DNA of 64,000 nt from Astropecten irregularis (GCA_963971285.1 OZ020244.1:24986001-25050000); one strand, 5' to 3'. Positions 1 to 8,900 are shown, numbered from the stretch's first letter. The notes: a model not told the origin generated them from the letters alone. Translations and numbers: made by a program.

Positions 1-903
1 TTGAGATTTTATTTTATCTGATTCTCTAATGATATTATTAGACCTTTCTCGTATTTCAATGTTTATATTTTCTAACTCTTCTGTGAGTGATCCTATTTGT
101 TCTTCATCTTCTGCTTTTTTTGCTTCGTTTAATTCTTTTTTAACTCTTTCTTTTGTCTCATTTAACTCAGTTAGCTTTGATTGTTCCAATAATAAATTTG
201 CTTTAAGCGATTGTAATGTTTTGTCTAAACCACGTAGCTCTCTGATATTAAATTCACTTTGTTCATCAATGTTGGTTTCTTGTTCGAGTTCTTCTATAAC
301 ATTACTCGTTTGATCAGCTGCTTGTGGTAAATCTTGTAAGGGTATGTTTTCACTTTGAATATCAGTTAAAGATGTACTTGCTTGTTGAAGCGCTGTGCTT
401 GCTTCTTTGCTGCGTTTTGATGTTTTAAAATCAACAATTTTTAAATCTTTTCGCATAAAAAGAGATCTATATTCAATTCCTTTACCTTTTGTTCTAGAAT
501 ATATTGTATTCACAGAAGCAAATTTTTTAGGATCATTATCAAACGTTAATTTTATTTTAATTTCATCTTTTTCGTAATATATTCCATCCTTTTCAAATCT
601 AAAGTTTTCGCTTTGAATTGAATCGGAAGTTTTATAACCTTCACTTCTTATGCTAGCATAAAAATTATCAATGTATTGTTTTTGAAGTTGAAACGAGTAA
701 TCAATATTTTCACCATTACGAAGAGCACTTGATTCTTCTTGTTGTTCTTGTCTACCACCACCTAGTAAATTATTTAATCGAGCTTGATTTTCTTCAGAAT
801 CGAGTTCGGTATTATCATAAACGGGGTTGTTAAATTGTTGATCGTCTCTATCTTCTGTTTCATTTAACAGGGGATCATTTTCTTGATAATCAAAATCATC
901 CAT
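1..903 (-). CDS. Polinton-associated acidic coiled-coil protein, C-terminus cut by window edge
   Basis: An open frame of 301 codons reads on the minus strand from an ATG at 903 to base 1 with no stop, so the 3' end lies outside the window. The protein starts MDDFDYQEND, is rich in D, E, N and Q, and has a Gly-Gly-Gly patch near residue 48. From about residue 205 it is a long Glu/Lys/Leu-rich stretch that should form a coiled coil. A TATATAATA motif sits 11 bases upstream of the ATG, as for its neighbours, which supports this start. I do not recognise the family. A structural or minor virion protein is possible from context only. Confidence 0.75.
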   Translation of the reverse strand, partial: MDDFDYQENDPLLNETEDRDDQQFNNPVYDNTELDSEENQARLNNLLGGGRQEQQEESSALRNGENIDYSFQLQKQYIDNFYASIRSEGYKTSDSIQSENFRFEKDGIYYEKDEIKIKLTFDNDPKKFASVNTIYSRTKGKGIEYRSLFMRKDLKIVDFKTSKRSKEASTALQQASTSLTDIQSENIPLQDLPQAADQTSNVIEELEQETNIDEQSEFNIRELRGLDKTLQSLKANLLLEQSKLTELNETKERVKKELNEAKKAEDEEQIGSLTEELENINIEIRERSNNIIRESDKIKSQ

Positions 904-914
904 CTTTAATTATT

Positions 915-923
915 TATTATATA
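915..923 (-). promoter_or_regulatory. TATATAATA motif before the left-edge ORF
   Basis: The minus strand reads TATATAATA 11 bases upstream of the ATG at 903. It is one of six near-identical motifs placed before minus-strand Polinton genes. A promoter role is inferred from this repetition. Confidence 0.5.
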
Positions 924-929
924 CACATT

Positions 930-1184
930 TTAAACTGTAGGTTTATTTATAATACTACCCGGTAAGATTCCCTGTGTGACCAGCCACTGTTGCGTTGCTA
1001 AAGAACCTCCGACTAATGCGGTTAGTTTAGCCGCATCTTCTACGCTAAGCCTATCTAAATCAGGCGATTTAATTTTGAGTAATTTTTTACTTACCATCGA
1101 GTATCCCATGGTTAAAAGGCTTAACACTGCACCATGATAAACTGTGTTTGCTATTCCGTTTATATCAATATTTGTATTTGCCAT
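930..1184 (-). CDS. Small Polinton protein, 84 aa, unknown function
   Basis: An 84-residue ORF starting MANTNIDING. Residues 12-30 are moderately hydrophobic (a possible membrane or helical segment), followed by a basic patch (SKKLLKIK) and an Ala/Leu-rich helix. It ends 27 bases before the ATG of the left-edge ORF and has TATATAGTA four bases upstream of its own ATG. The compact spacing and shared motif mark it as a genuine member of the element's gene cluster. I do not recognise the family; a small virion or membrane component is possible. Confidence 0.65.
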   Translation of the reverse strand: MANTNIDINGIANTVYHGAVLSLLTMGYSMVSKKLLKIKSPDLDRLSVEDAAKLTALVGGSLATQQWLVTQGILPGSIINKPTV

Positions 1185-1187
1185 TCT

Positions 1188-1196
1188 TACTATATA
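1188..1196 (-). promoter_or_regulatory. TATATAGTA motif before the 84-aa ORF
   Basis: The minus strand reads TATATAGTA ending four bases before the ATG at 1184. That spacing is too short for an ordinary TATA box with a leader, so a start site within or just after the motif is inferred. Confidence 0.5.
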
Positions 1197-1213
1197 AGTT
1201 TTTAAAATTTAAA

Positions 1214-1324
1214 TTAGTTCCCCTTTTTTAAAGATTGATAAAAGGGAAAGCCAATGGTGACTGCTGCTATTAAAACACAAATATAAACTGCGGCGGCAAT
1301 ATCATTTACGGTTGTTTCATCCAT
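1214..1324 (-). CDS. 36-aa single-pass membrane peptide of the Polinton
   Basis: A 36-residue ORF from ATG at 1324 to TAA at 1214. It has an acidic N-terminus (MDETTVND), a hydrophobic run of about 20 residues (roughly 9-28) and a short basic tail (LKKGN), the layout of a tiny single-pass membrane protein. It sits between the 84-aa and 135-aa genes and has TATATATTA three bases upstream of its ATG. The shared motif and tight packing are the main reasons to believe so short a gene. The function is unknown. Confidence 0.6.
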   Translation of the reverse strand: MDETTVNDIAAAVYICVLIAAVTIGFPFYQSLKKGN

Positions 1325-1327
1325 TTT

Positions 1328-1336
1328 TAATATATA
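1328..1336 (-). promoter_or_regulatory. TATATATTA motif before the 36-aa ORF
   Basis: The minus strand reads TATATATTA three bases upstream of the ATG at 1324, matching the motif before neighbouring genes. Confidence 0.5.
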
Positions 1337-1349
1337 AACATTTAAAAAA

Positions 1350-1757
1350 TCAATCCATTAAAAGTTCTTCGGGTTGACTCTGTGGTAGACTTGGTTTTGT
1401 TATTTGAATAGGTTTAGAGTTTTCTGGTGATTTGTTTGATGATTTATACAATAAAAAACCTATACCGCCTACTAAAATTAAACCGCCAACATAAAGTAAT
1501 CTCAAATCAGGGGTATTTTGAATAATCTCCGACTCTGTCTCTTCTGTTTTCATTTTAGCTAATTGCTCTTTCATTTTTTTATTATGTTCTGCTAGGCGTT
1601 TACCTTGTTCAACGCGTTTAGCGTTTTTAGGTTTTACGGTTTGTTTTTTAGTTACTTGGGTCACTGGGGTTGTTGGTATCGGTGTTGGTGCTGCTGGTGC
1701 TGTTGTTGGGGGTGCTGTTGGTAAAGCTTGCTCCTTCTCCTGATGCATAGTTGTCAT
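1350..1757 (-). CDS. Pro/Thr-rich membrane protein, 135 aa
   Basis: Residues 11-35 are a Pro/Thr/Ala-rich tract. Residues 36-75 are strongly basic and probably helical (many Lys and Arg). Residues about 88-104 form one hydrophobic segment (LLYVGGLILVGGIGFLLY), followed by a polar tail. The first 110 bases overlap the end of the next upstream gene in another frame. TATATAATA lies 11 bases upstream of the ATG. The low-complexity head plus membrane anchor would fit a minor virion or membrane-associated protein. No known family is recognised. Confidence 0.65.
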   Translation of the reverse strand: MTTMHQEKEQALPTAPPTTAPAAPTPIPTTPVTQVTKKQTVKPKNAKRVEQGKRLAEHNKKMKEQLAKMKTEETESEIIQNTPDLRLLYVGGLILVGGIGFLLYKSSNKSPENSKPIQITKPSLPQSQPEELLMD

Positions 1758-2265
1758 TTGAATTATTTATTATATAAGTATTTTTATTTGTTGTGGATTT
1801 GTTAAAGTTTAAATGTTTTGTGGTAATAAGTGTTGCTATCAAAGGTGATAGATAGACACCATATTTGTAACAAACCTCGCTAAGTGCATAAGCTAAGCTA
1901 TTACTAATGATAGGATCGTTATTTAAATCATTGGTTAAATTTTCCTCAGAATTTAAGCTAATTCTAATTCCTAAAATATCAGCCGGAGTTGCTAAACCTA
2001 TAGCTCGTGCATACAAACTCAAAATTGAGTTACCCACTGTAGCTACCACTTCTTTACCGAATTTAACTTGATACCGGTTAAATAATTTTTCTTGATCTGC
2101 AGGTGTTAGTGCTTCTATGTCTTTGATGGTGTATTCTTTGCCAAAATATTTTTTTGAATCACCTGCTGCAACTATGCCACAAAGTCGATCTTTATAACTA
2201 CTGTCGTTTGTTGGTGTTGAAGGTGTATTTACATCGCTATTTATAATTGTTGTCAAGTCGTTCAT
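1648..2265 (-). CDS. Small conserved-type Polinton protein, 205 aa
   Basis: The frame is open from 2376, but the start at 2265 (MNDLTTIINS) is preferred: TATATAGTA lies three bases upstream, and the extra 37 residues of the longer version are an AT-rich hydrophobic stretch with no such signal. The central part (LTPADQEKLFNRYQVKFG and following) is an amphipathic, helix-rich region that reminds me of a small protein found near the capsid genes in many Polintons (sometimes labelled PY); this match is from memory and weak. The C-terminus is Asn/Ser/Thr-rich and overlaps the 135-aa gene in another frame. Confidence 0.6.
   Translation of the reverse strand: MNDLTTIINSDVNTPSTPTNDSSYKDRLCGIVAAGDSKKYFGKEYTIKDIEALTPADQEKLFNRYQVKFGKEVVATVGNSILSLYARAIGLATPADILGIRISLNSEENLTNDLNNDPIISNSLAYALSEVCYKYGVYLSPLIATLITTKHLNFNKSTTNKNTYIINNSNDNYASGEGASFTNSTPNNSTSSTNTDTNNPSDPSN
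1768..1776 (-). promoter_or_regulatory. TATATAATA motif before the 135-aa ORF
   Basis: The minus strand reads TATATAATA 11 bases upstream of the ATG at 1757. It lies inside the coding sequence of the preceding gene, so transcription of the downstream gene could start within that ORF. Confidence 0.5.
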
Positions 2266-2267
2266 TT

Positions 2268-2276
2268 TACTATATA
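2268..2276 (-). promoter_or_regulatory. TATATAGTA motif before the 205-aa ORF
   Basis: The minus strand reads TATATAGTA three bases upstream of the ATG at 2265. It supports that start over the longer reading frame beginning at 2376. Confidence 0.5.
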
Positions 2277-2484
2277 ACAACTTATAAATTTTGTTAAAGC
2301 AAAATAAATTATAACATAAGTAGCTTAAGTTTAAAGTGATAACAAACTTAATAATAACATCAACGTATTGTAGCATTGGTGTTTTTTATTTATAACAAAA
2401 TTAAAAATTGCTATAAATAACTTGATAGTTAGTTATTAGCAAATTTTTAACAAAATACAACAAATGATAACAAAAATTAGGTTG

Positions 2485-3090
2485 TTAATCAAAAACTTGA
2501 TATGAAACTGGAGGTTCTGTGTTAATAACCAATTTACTATATTTTTTATCGCACAAATGTTTTTTAATTACGTCTCTTTTTTGATCACACACAACATCAT
2601 TTTCATCTAATGCAATATCAAAACTCGTTTTATCTTTTGTATAAAACATCGCAACCCAACTTGTATTCTCACGATAGTCTTTTAAAACCGAATTATACTT
2701 TTGTGTTAATAACCAACAGCTATGGTTATAATGCCTCCCAGAAAAAGCGATTTTGCTCAACGCACATGTTTTTTTTCGATATTTTATTTCCTGCTGACTC
2801 GAACAATCATCTATGATAAATAATGTTTTTATTCCATCTAAAATATTTTGATACAAATCTAGGGCTTCATTTAAAGTTATTTTTTCAAAGTCTAAATCAC
2901 ACAAATATACATTTTCATCCATTGATATCCAAAGCCTCGATAAATAAGTTTTATTTTTAAATAAGGTCGGACAAATGACCACGATCGATTCAAATTTATC
3001 ACGATATTCGGTTTCCAATAAATCTAAAATCCATTTAGTCTTTCCCGAGTTTGTTTTTCCTACAATTAAAGCACAATGACAAGATTCCAT
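2485..3090 (-). CDS. ATP: Polinton genome-packaging ATPase
   Basis: A 201-residue P-loop ATPase. The Walker A motif GKTNSGKT is at residues 11-18, Walker B is the hydrophobic run LFIIDD at 90-95, and a polar sensor (LLTQ) is near 127-130. The length and the N-terminal P-loop are typical of the FtsK/HerA-like (A32-type) packaging ATPases of Polintons, virophages and related viruses, which drive DNA into the capsid. Its ATG is only 17 bases from the stop of the capsid gene on the same strand, the usual pairing of these two genes. It lacks the TATATA-N-TA motif seen before its neighbours, so it may be read from the capsid transcript. Confidence 0.9.
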   Translation of the reverse strand: MESCHCALIVGKTNSGKTKWILDLLETEYRDKFESIVVICPTLFKNKTYLSRLWISMDENVYLCDLDFEKITLNEALDLYQNILDGIKTLFIIDDCSSQQEIKYRKKTCALSKIAFSGRHYNHSCWLLTQKYNSVLKDYRENTSWVAMFYTKDKTSFDIALDENDVVCDQKRDVIKKHLCDKKYSKLVINTEPPVSYQVFD

Positions 3091-3106
3091 TTATTTTAAT
3101 AAGCTT

Positions 3107-4369
3107 TTAAAAAACTAAATTCTTAAAATTTCCATCCTCAATGGTTAATTGCGCATCCATGACTAAAAATACAAACATCGTTAAATCACCCGCTGTTTCA
3201 GCCTCTCGAGTCATCTGAATCTGAATTCCTCCTCCGTCGTTTAAACGTCTTCCACTTCCGTGAGCACTATTATCATCAGTTGAGCGAAAATCTAGCCACA
3301 GGCCGTATTTATCTTTATAGTAGTCAGCCATTTCTAGACCCACTAAATTTAAATCTTTTACAATCGATTGGCCATTTTCGGTATCGCTATCACCAAAAAA
3401 TTTATTAACTTCTTGCCAGTGCTGATACTCAAACATACCTTGCGAAAAAAGTTGATTGGGTTTTCCTTCAACCGTAATGCTGGTTTTGCTAATGTGAGGG
3501 TTGTAAAATCTTTGAGGGTTTTTTACCGTTGGATCTCTAAATAAGATTAAAACACCTTTGAGACTTTTAATCGGTTGATTAATCATAACGTTCCATAAGG
3601 TATCTGATTTGTTGATCGATCTTGTTTCTAAATTATGTACGTGATCAAAAAGATAGTATTTCATTCGTTTGTTTTTTAGCTCTTGTGTCAAATCTCGGTT
3701 AGTGACAACTTCGTATTCAAGCGTTAAATCTGAAATTGAATATTGGGCACTTGTATCCGCGCTATTAACGACTTTATCGTGATCGTTAAATGTTAATTCA
3801 TACGTTAGGGGCTGCTTTAGACTGCTAGGATAAAAAGGATGATGTGCCGTTAAAAGCTCAATATCTAAAGGAATACAATATCGATTACCAAACGCGTCAG
3901 CGATAGCTTTATCTTTTCCGCTATTATTTTCAGCATCAGCATCTGCCGCGCCTAATCTTAATTTTGTGACGTTTTCTTTTTCAAGGCCTACATAAGCCAT
4001 ATTTCGTGTAATGTAGGGGTGCAGCCAGTTATCTTTAAAATTGTGAAAGACATCCGCATCGCGATAACTCACGATTGTGTTACCTTGAAGCCTAACATTG
4101 ATTTCGCGTATTAAGTTACGACATAATTTGTTAAACACCGTTCGATTACCATCTGTCCCTCCCTCTAACTCGAGTTTAAAAGTGAGTTTAGAAGTACCGG
4201 GTACGATAACATCGTCGGGTCCTAATTGCGGAAACTTAACGATGAGTTTTTGACCAGCCGCAATCGTGCTTGGATTATGAGTGATTGACACTTCTCTTCG
4301 TTCGCCTTTAATGGCTTTAGGGATTTTAAGACGCCTCATTGGGTTTAGTTTTTTACCGTAATGATTCAT
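3107..4369 (-). CDS. MCP: Probable double jelly-roll major capsid protein
   Basis: A 420-residue protein with a basic N-terminus (about residues 5-28) and mostly beta-strand-like sequence. Two comparable halves can be seen: about 29-235 and about 255-420, the second ending with a strand pair before QLTIEDGNFKNLVF. Its length, its position next to the packaging ATPase and its lack of enzyme motifs fit the double jelly-roll capsid protein of Polintons and adintoviruses. The assignment rests on context and general sequence character, not a catalytic motif. A TATATATTA motif lies about 20 bases upstream of the ATG. It faces the plus-strand gene at 4427 across a 57-bp divergent spacer. Confidence 0.72.
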   Translation of the reverse strand: MNHYGKKLNPMRRLKIPKAIKGERREVSITHNPSTIAAGQKLIVKFPQLGPDDVIVPGTSKLTFKLELEGGTDGNRTVFNKLCRNLIREINVRLQGNTIVSYRDADVFHNFKDNWLHPYITRNMAYVGLEKENVTKLRLGAADADAENNSGKDKAIADAFGNRYCIPLDIELLTAHHPFYPSSLKQPLTYELTFNDHDKVVNSADTSAQYSISDLTLEYEVVTNRDLTQELKNKRMKYYLFDHVHNLETRSINKSDTLWNVMINQPIKSLKGVLILFRDPTVKNPQRFYNPHISKTSITVEGKPNQLFSQGMFEYQHWQEVNKFFGDSDTENGQSIVKDLNLVGLEMADYYKDKYGLWLDFRSTDDNSAHGSGRRLNDGGGIQIQMTREAETAGDLTMFVFLVMDAQLTIEDGNFKNLVF

Positions 4370-4389
4370 AGTTCAAAATAGTGTGTTTT

Positions 4390-4398
4390 TAATATATA
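4390..4398 (-). promoter_or_regulatory. TATATATTA motif in the capsid/140-aa divergent spacer
   Basis: The minus strand reads TATATATTA about 20 bases upstream of the capsid ATG. The same AT-rich spacer (4370-4426) must also hold the signals for the divergent plus-strand gene at 4427, so it may work in both directions. Confidence 0.45.
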
Positions 4399-4426
4399 AG
4401 GTTTTTAAATTAGTATAAATAAAAAG

Positions 4427-4849
4427 ATGGCAGGAATAGCAATGATGGTTGGCGGGGCAGTAGTAAATGCGTTAGCGTTTACCGGTAGTAACTTTTTATT
4501 TAGCAGTTTATCAAAACAACAAATTGACAAAGAACGAAAAAGACACGACTTAGCATTAGAAAAATTAGCGCGAGCCAAAGAAGATTGGGAACAACAACGT
4601 GTTAAATATCTCGATTATTTGAATAAACGTATGGTACAACAAAAATTATCAGAAAGAACGTTTAGTAACGTAAACGAAGCGCTTAGAGTGTACAGCGAAA
4701 TAACGGGTGAAAATTACGATTTAGAATTACCACCTAAACCAAAACTTAGTGACTTTTATACTCCGAGTGATGATCAACAAATTAGAGAACTCGTGTGGGT
4801 ATTAGGTGGTACAGCCGCAGTGGGATTCTTTATTTATAGATATGTATAA
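4427..4849 (+). CDS. Small Polinton membrane/coiled-coil protein, 140 aa
   Basis: Residues 2-25 are hydrophobic (AGIAMMVGGAVVNALAF and on). Residues 30-75 are a charged helical region with many Lys, Arg and Glu (KERKRHDLALEKLARAKEDW). Residues 95-112 hold a Pro-rich linker ending in KLSDFYTPSDDQ, and residues 119-138 form a C-terminal hydrophobic segment. I recall a small protein with this layout and the KLSDFY patch from the capsid region of many Polintons, but have no functional name for it. Its 3' end almost touches the integrase gene (7 bases to the preferred ATG), so the two are probably co-transcribed. Confidence 0.75.
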   Translation: MAGIAMMVGGAVVNALAFTGSNFLFSSLSKQQIDKERKRHDLALEKLARAKEDWEQQRVKYLDYLNKRMVQQKLSERTFSNVNEALRVYSEITGENYDLELPPKPKLSDFYTPSDDQQIRELVWVLGGTAAVGFFIYRYV

Positions 4850-4856
4850 AATAAAA

Positions 4857-5900
4857 ATGAGTGAGTTAAATAAAAAACAAAGAGAACAGCTTTCAGGTTT
4901 GTTTTACAGTCCTAAAGGTTATTGGAAAGGTGAGGGTGCTGTCACGCATTTGCATAAAAAAACGGGGGTTGATAAACAAAAAGTTAGATCTTGGTTAAAA
5001 AAACAAGCCGTTTGGCAAATTTATTTACCACCTCCCTCATATGTACCCAGGCCGACGGCAATGTCGAGTGATTGGTTAGAACCAAATTACGTACATCAGT
5101 TAGATATATTATACTTACCCTGGGATCTAGTTAAACAAAAAACGTTTAAATACGCGTTGACGGTCATAGACGTGGCGAGTCGGTATAAAGAGGCTGAACC
5201 CATAACTTCTAAAGTTGCCGGTCAAGTGAAAGACGCGATTATTAAAATTTACAAGCGTTCGCCTTTAACGTGGCCTAAATTAGCGCAAATCGATGCTGGA
5301 ACAGAATTTAAAGGAGATTTTAAAAAGTTGTTTCAGTCTCATGGCGTAGAGATCAGCGTAGGTGTGCCGGGTGTGCATCGATCGCAAGGAGTGGTTGAAA
5401 GATTTAACCGGACCTTAGCCGAAAGATTATTCGGTCATCAATACGTGCAAGAAATGCTTGATCCGCAGGCGAGAAACGTTGAATGGGTGGTGAGGTTGCC
5501 CCAGGTTATAAAATCCCTCAATGAAGAAACAACACGATTGCTTCGAGATTCAAAAGATAAAGAAATCACTCCTACGCAAGCGATCAAGTTAAAACGGGTT
5601 AAACAATTACCCTCATCACCACAAAAAACAAACGTTAGTGATCTTCCGACTAATGTTTTAGTTCGTTATTTATATCAACCAGGGGAACAAGAAGGAGGTA
5701 CGGTGAGGAGGGCTACCGATCCCATATGGAGCGTTAACATGTATCAAATTGAAAAAAGAACGAGTCAATTTAAAATCATGAGTGGTAAAAAAGTTACTAC
5801 AGGTCCTACGCTTTATTACTTAAAAGACGGACCCAAACGATCGTTTGTGAAAGAAGAACTTCAAATCGTTTCAGATGACACCGAATTGCCAGAATCTTGA
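4857..5900 (+). CDS. INT: Polinton retroviral-type integrase
   Basis: It inserts the element into host DNA. Counting from the longest open frame (ATG at 4806), the catalytic triad is D100 (HQLDILYL), D163 (AQIDAGTEF) and E198 (GVVERFNRT), with 34 residues between the second Asp and the Glu. The N-terminal 60 residues (YSPKGYWKGEGAVTHLHKKT) are the short helical head usual in Polinton integrases; no clear HHCC zinc finger is seen. The C-terminus (about 315-360) looks like a small beta-barrel or chromo-like DNA-binding module. The start at 4857 (MSELNKK) avoids overlap with the preceding gene; 4842 and 4806 are alternatives. The gene ends 40 bases inside the polymerase gene, tail to tail. Confidence 0.93.
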   Translation: MSELNKKQREQLSGLFYSPKGYWKGEGAVTHLHKKTGVDKQKVRSWLKKQAVWQIYLPPPSYVPRPTAMSSDWLEPNYVHQLDILYLPWDLVKQKTFKYALTVIDVASRYKEAEPITSKVAGQVKDAIIKIYKRSPLTWPKLAQIDAGTEFKGDFKKLFQSHGVEISVGVPGVHRSQGVVERFNRTLAERLFGHQYVQEMLDPQARNVEWVVRLPQVIKSLNEETTRLLRDSKDKEITPTQAIKLKRVKQLPSSPQKTNVSDLPTNVLVRYLYQPGEQEGGTVRRATDPIWSVNMYQIEKRTSQFKIMSGKKVTTGPTLYYLKDGPKRSFVKEELQIVSDDTELPES

Positions 5901-8900
5901 TATTTAATTTTTTTATTGCCAAATGCTAAAGTATTGATTCCATCGAATAAAATATATCTTTTTCCATCATAAGGACTCAATGAAGTTTTGGTTTTCACTT
6001 GTGTATAAATTTGATGTTTGTTAGATTGAATTATATTCATTTGATGTTCTTGAGATTTTTTATTTTGTAAACAATTATAAAAATTTTCAAAGTTAATATT
6101 TTTTTCAGTCACGGTTTTTGTTATACCTTTAATTTTTTTAACCTCTTTATCATCTTGTATTAAGATCACATACATTTTTGATCTTAAACAAATGGCTTGT
6201 TTTACTACTTGGCCACCGTATTCATCTTTCATTTTTCCAATTACTTTTTTGTTTTTAGGGTCAAATAAAGGGTGAGTGGGTGAATAATTAGATAGATCGT
6301 AAAGTTCTGAGTCTCGTTTAATATCCTCGTAAACATCGTCGGTTTTAACGATCAATAATAAACTATCGGTATCGGTATACATGAGATTTATGTTATCGTT
6401 ATATTTTTTCTTCAAGTGATTGTAATAAAAGTCGTACATAAAAGATTTGCTTAAATCTAATATACTCACTCCACAATAGATGGGTTTATTTAAATACGTT
6501 TTTTCTTTGTACCTTTCAAAGAAACCTATATTAGAATCTGTAAATTTAGTTGATGTTTTATAATTAGATTTGGATGCTAGTTTTAATATTTTTTTTATCG
6601 ATAAATCGCTATCATCGTCTATAATAATATTTCCATCTATTCTATTTCGAACATTTTCCATTGTTTTACCAAAAACGGAATTGTTCATGAGTTTAAAAAA
6701 ATCTTTTTCAAAATCTGATTTGGCTATTTTTCTGAGTTGTGTATTTTTATCGATGTAAGACCGCATCCACGGTTTTTGCTTAAATCGTAAAACACGATGT
6801 ACGCGTGTGAGTTTTAATCCTAGTTGTAAATACAGTTTTAACGTTTTATAATGAATGACATATTTTTTACGAGGTCCTAAATGAGCGATGAGTCTGTCAT
6901 CTCGCGAAGCTTTTTCTCCGCTAGATAACAATTCTTTTTGATAAGGGCTCAACCATTCAGCCGATACGGTTATGTTCTCTGGGGCTAAGGGTAAGTCGTT
7001 GTGTAAGTCGTGAAGCTCTTTAGGATAGTCTAGATCTACTTCCAACATAAATCCGTAGTCGTTGTCATCGGCTAAACCTAAAATATGATCGACCGTAAAG
7101 TTAGCGACTTGGTAATCGGTTAACCATTTAAAATCGGCGTAGGGTAACGATTGACTCATTGCCCAACCGTATAAATTGTTCGCATCTAAATAAAGTAAAT
7201 AAGAAGATTCTTTTTCAGGATCGTAATCTTTTAAATATTTATTGTTGGCTTTGTGATGCCTACAACTACCCACGCTAGAATAACCACCTCTTTTACCTTT
7301 TTCAAAAAATAAATATTGTTCGATATCGGTTAAAAGTTCTAATTCTATTTTAGAATGCAGCAACAAGGCATCCCAAGACAATCCCGGTGCCGTGAGATAT
7401 TTCGCTGGATCTAAACGATATGTTTTCTTACAAGTGGTTCTAAAGTTTTGAAACACATCGGCGAGTAATAACGTATCTGTGGTCACGTATAAGTCGTGAT
7501 AATCACCTAGAGTTTTACAGTTGAAAGTTTTCCAAACCAACTCCGCGTGAGTATATTCTTCTCGCGTAATACCTTTGAGTTTTATCTTACTATAAAACTT
7601 TTCAATGGGTGGTAATTGAGTTTCTTTAAATCTATCAAAGGAATCCATATATTCGTATGGATAACACCCCTTTTTTAATAAAAGATCAACATCATCCGTA
7701 TTATAATCTTTAAAATGTTTTCTAAATAAATGAAATGCGTCTTTAGGACAAGCAGCGACTAATTTTTCTAAGGAAGAGTTCATAAAATTTAACGAATCTA
7801 TAAAACGGAGTTGACCTATACTAATACTTATGTATTTTTCCGAGTTTTGAGGAATACAAAATATATTATCGAATACGTTTTTTTCCTTTTGATAATAATT
7901 TAATATACTTAAAACCTCTTTTAGTTTATCGATTTTAACATTTATTTTTTCATCGATTATTTTTAGTTTTTGATTAATTAGTTTTATTTTTTCTCTATTA
8001 CAACGTTCGCTTTTGTTTGCTTTTTGGTTAATTTTTATATTAAGTTTCTTATCGAATGTAATTCCGTATTTTTCTTCAAACGTTTTTATTTTTGAATTAT
8101 CACCTTTTCTTATATTTCGACGAAACTCGTTAAAAATTTCACGTTTTTCTTTTATGTATCTAATTTTTTTGCGGAGTTTTATTTCTTGCGTTTCGAGTTT
8201 TTCTTTATACACTTCGATTTTTTCTATACGCGTTTTGATTTTTTCTATACACGTTTCACGTTTTTTTATTTTATTATTTAACGTTTCGACGCAAGCGCTT
8301 ACCCCCTGCATGATCAAATGACCGTCGTAATTTTTAAAATTGTGAAAAATAACCGGTATTTGTGTTCGATTTGTTATTTTAAGTTTTAGGTTACAATGTG
8401 CATGTGCAACTCCTCTAAATTTACCCGTGATGTGGCAGTGATCTCTAACTTTTCTAAATTTATTAATTTTTTTACCGCATTCTAAACACAAAAAATCTGT
8501 ATAACCTTTACTGTTTGTGACCGCGTTTTCTTCTTTTTCGGATTTGGTTTTGGGTTCACGAGGTATCTCACAATTACAATATAAAACGCTAGTTTGATAT
8601 ATTTCCTTTTCACAAATCCAACACTCGTTACTCATCATTAATGATTCGTCGATCTCTTCAATCGGTATAGGATTATTAAATATTTGATTAATTTTACGTT
8701 GTTCTTTTAACAATGAATTAATTAAATGCTCGCTAGCGTTACACCCTCTATAGGTTTTTTGCTTCATTAGTTTTCCATCAAATCTTACCACAACATAAGA
8801 ATAACCGCTGGGTTTATGAACACTCAACTTTTGAGTTTTTTTCATCTTTTCTACATTGTATTTTTCTAAAATACATTCAAAATCCGCGTAAATCACAAAC

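Noticed and set aside
29-577. Plus-strand ORFs at the left edge (94 and 60 residues)
   Set aside because: They are shadows of the 301-codon minus-strand ORF and have Ser/Phe-rich composition typical of antisense reading of AT-rich genes.
2266-2376. N-terminal extension of the 205-aa Polinton protein (start at 2376)
   Set aside because: The promoter-like TATATAGTA is only before the ATG at 2265, and the extension is an AT-rich hydrophobic stretch with no independent support.
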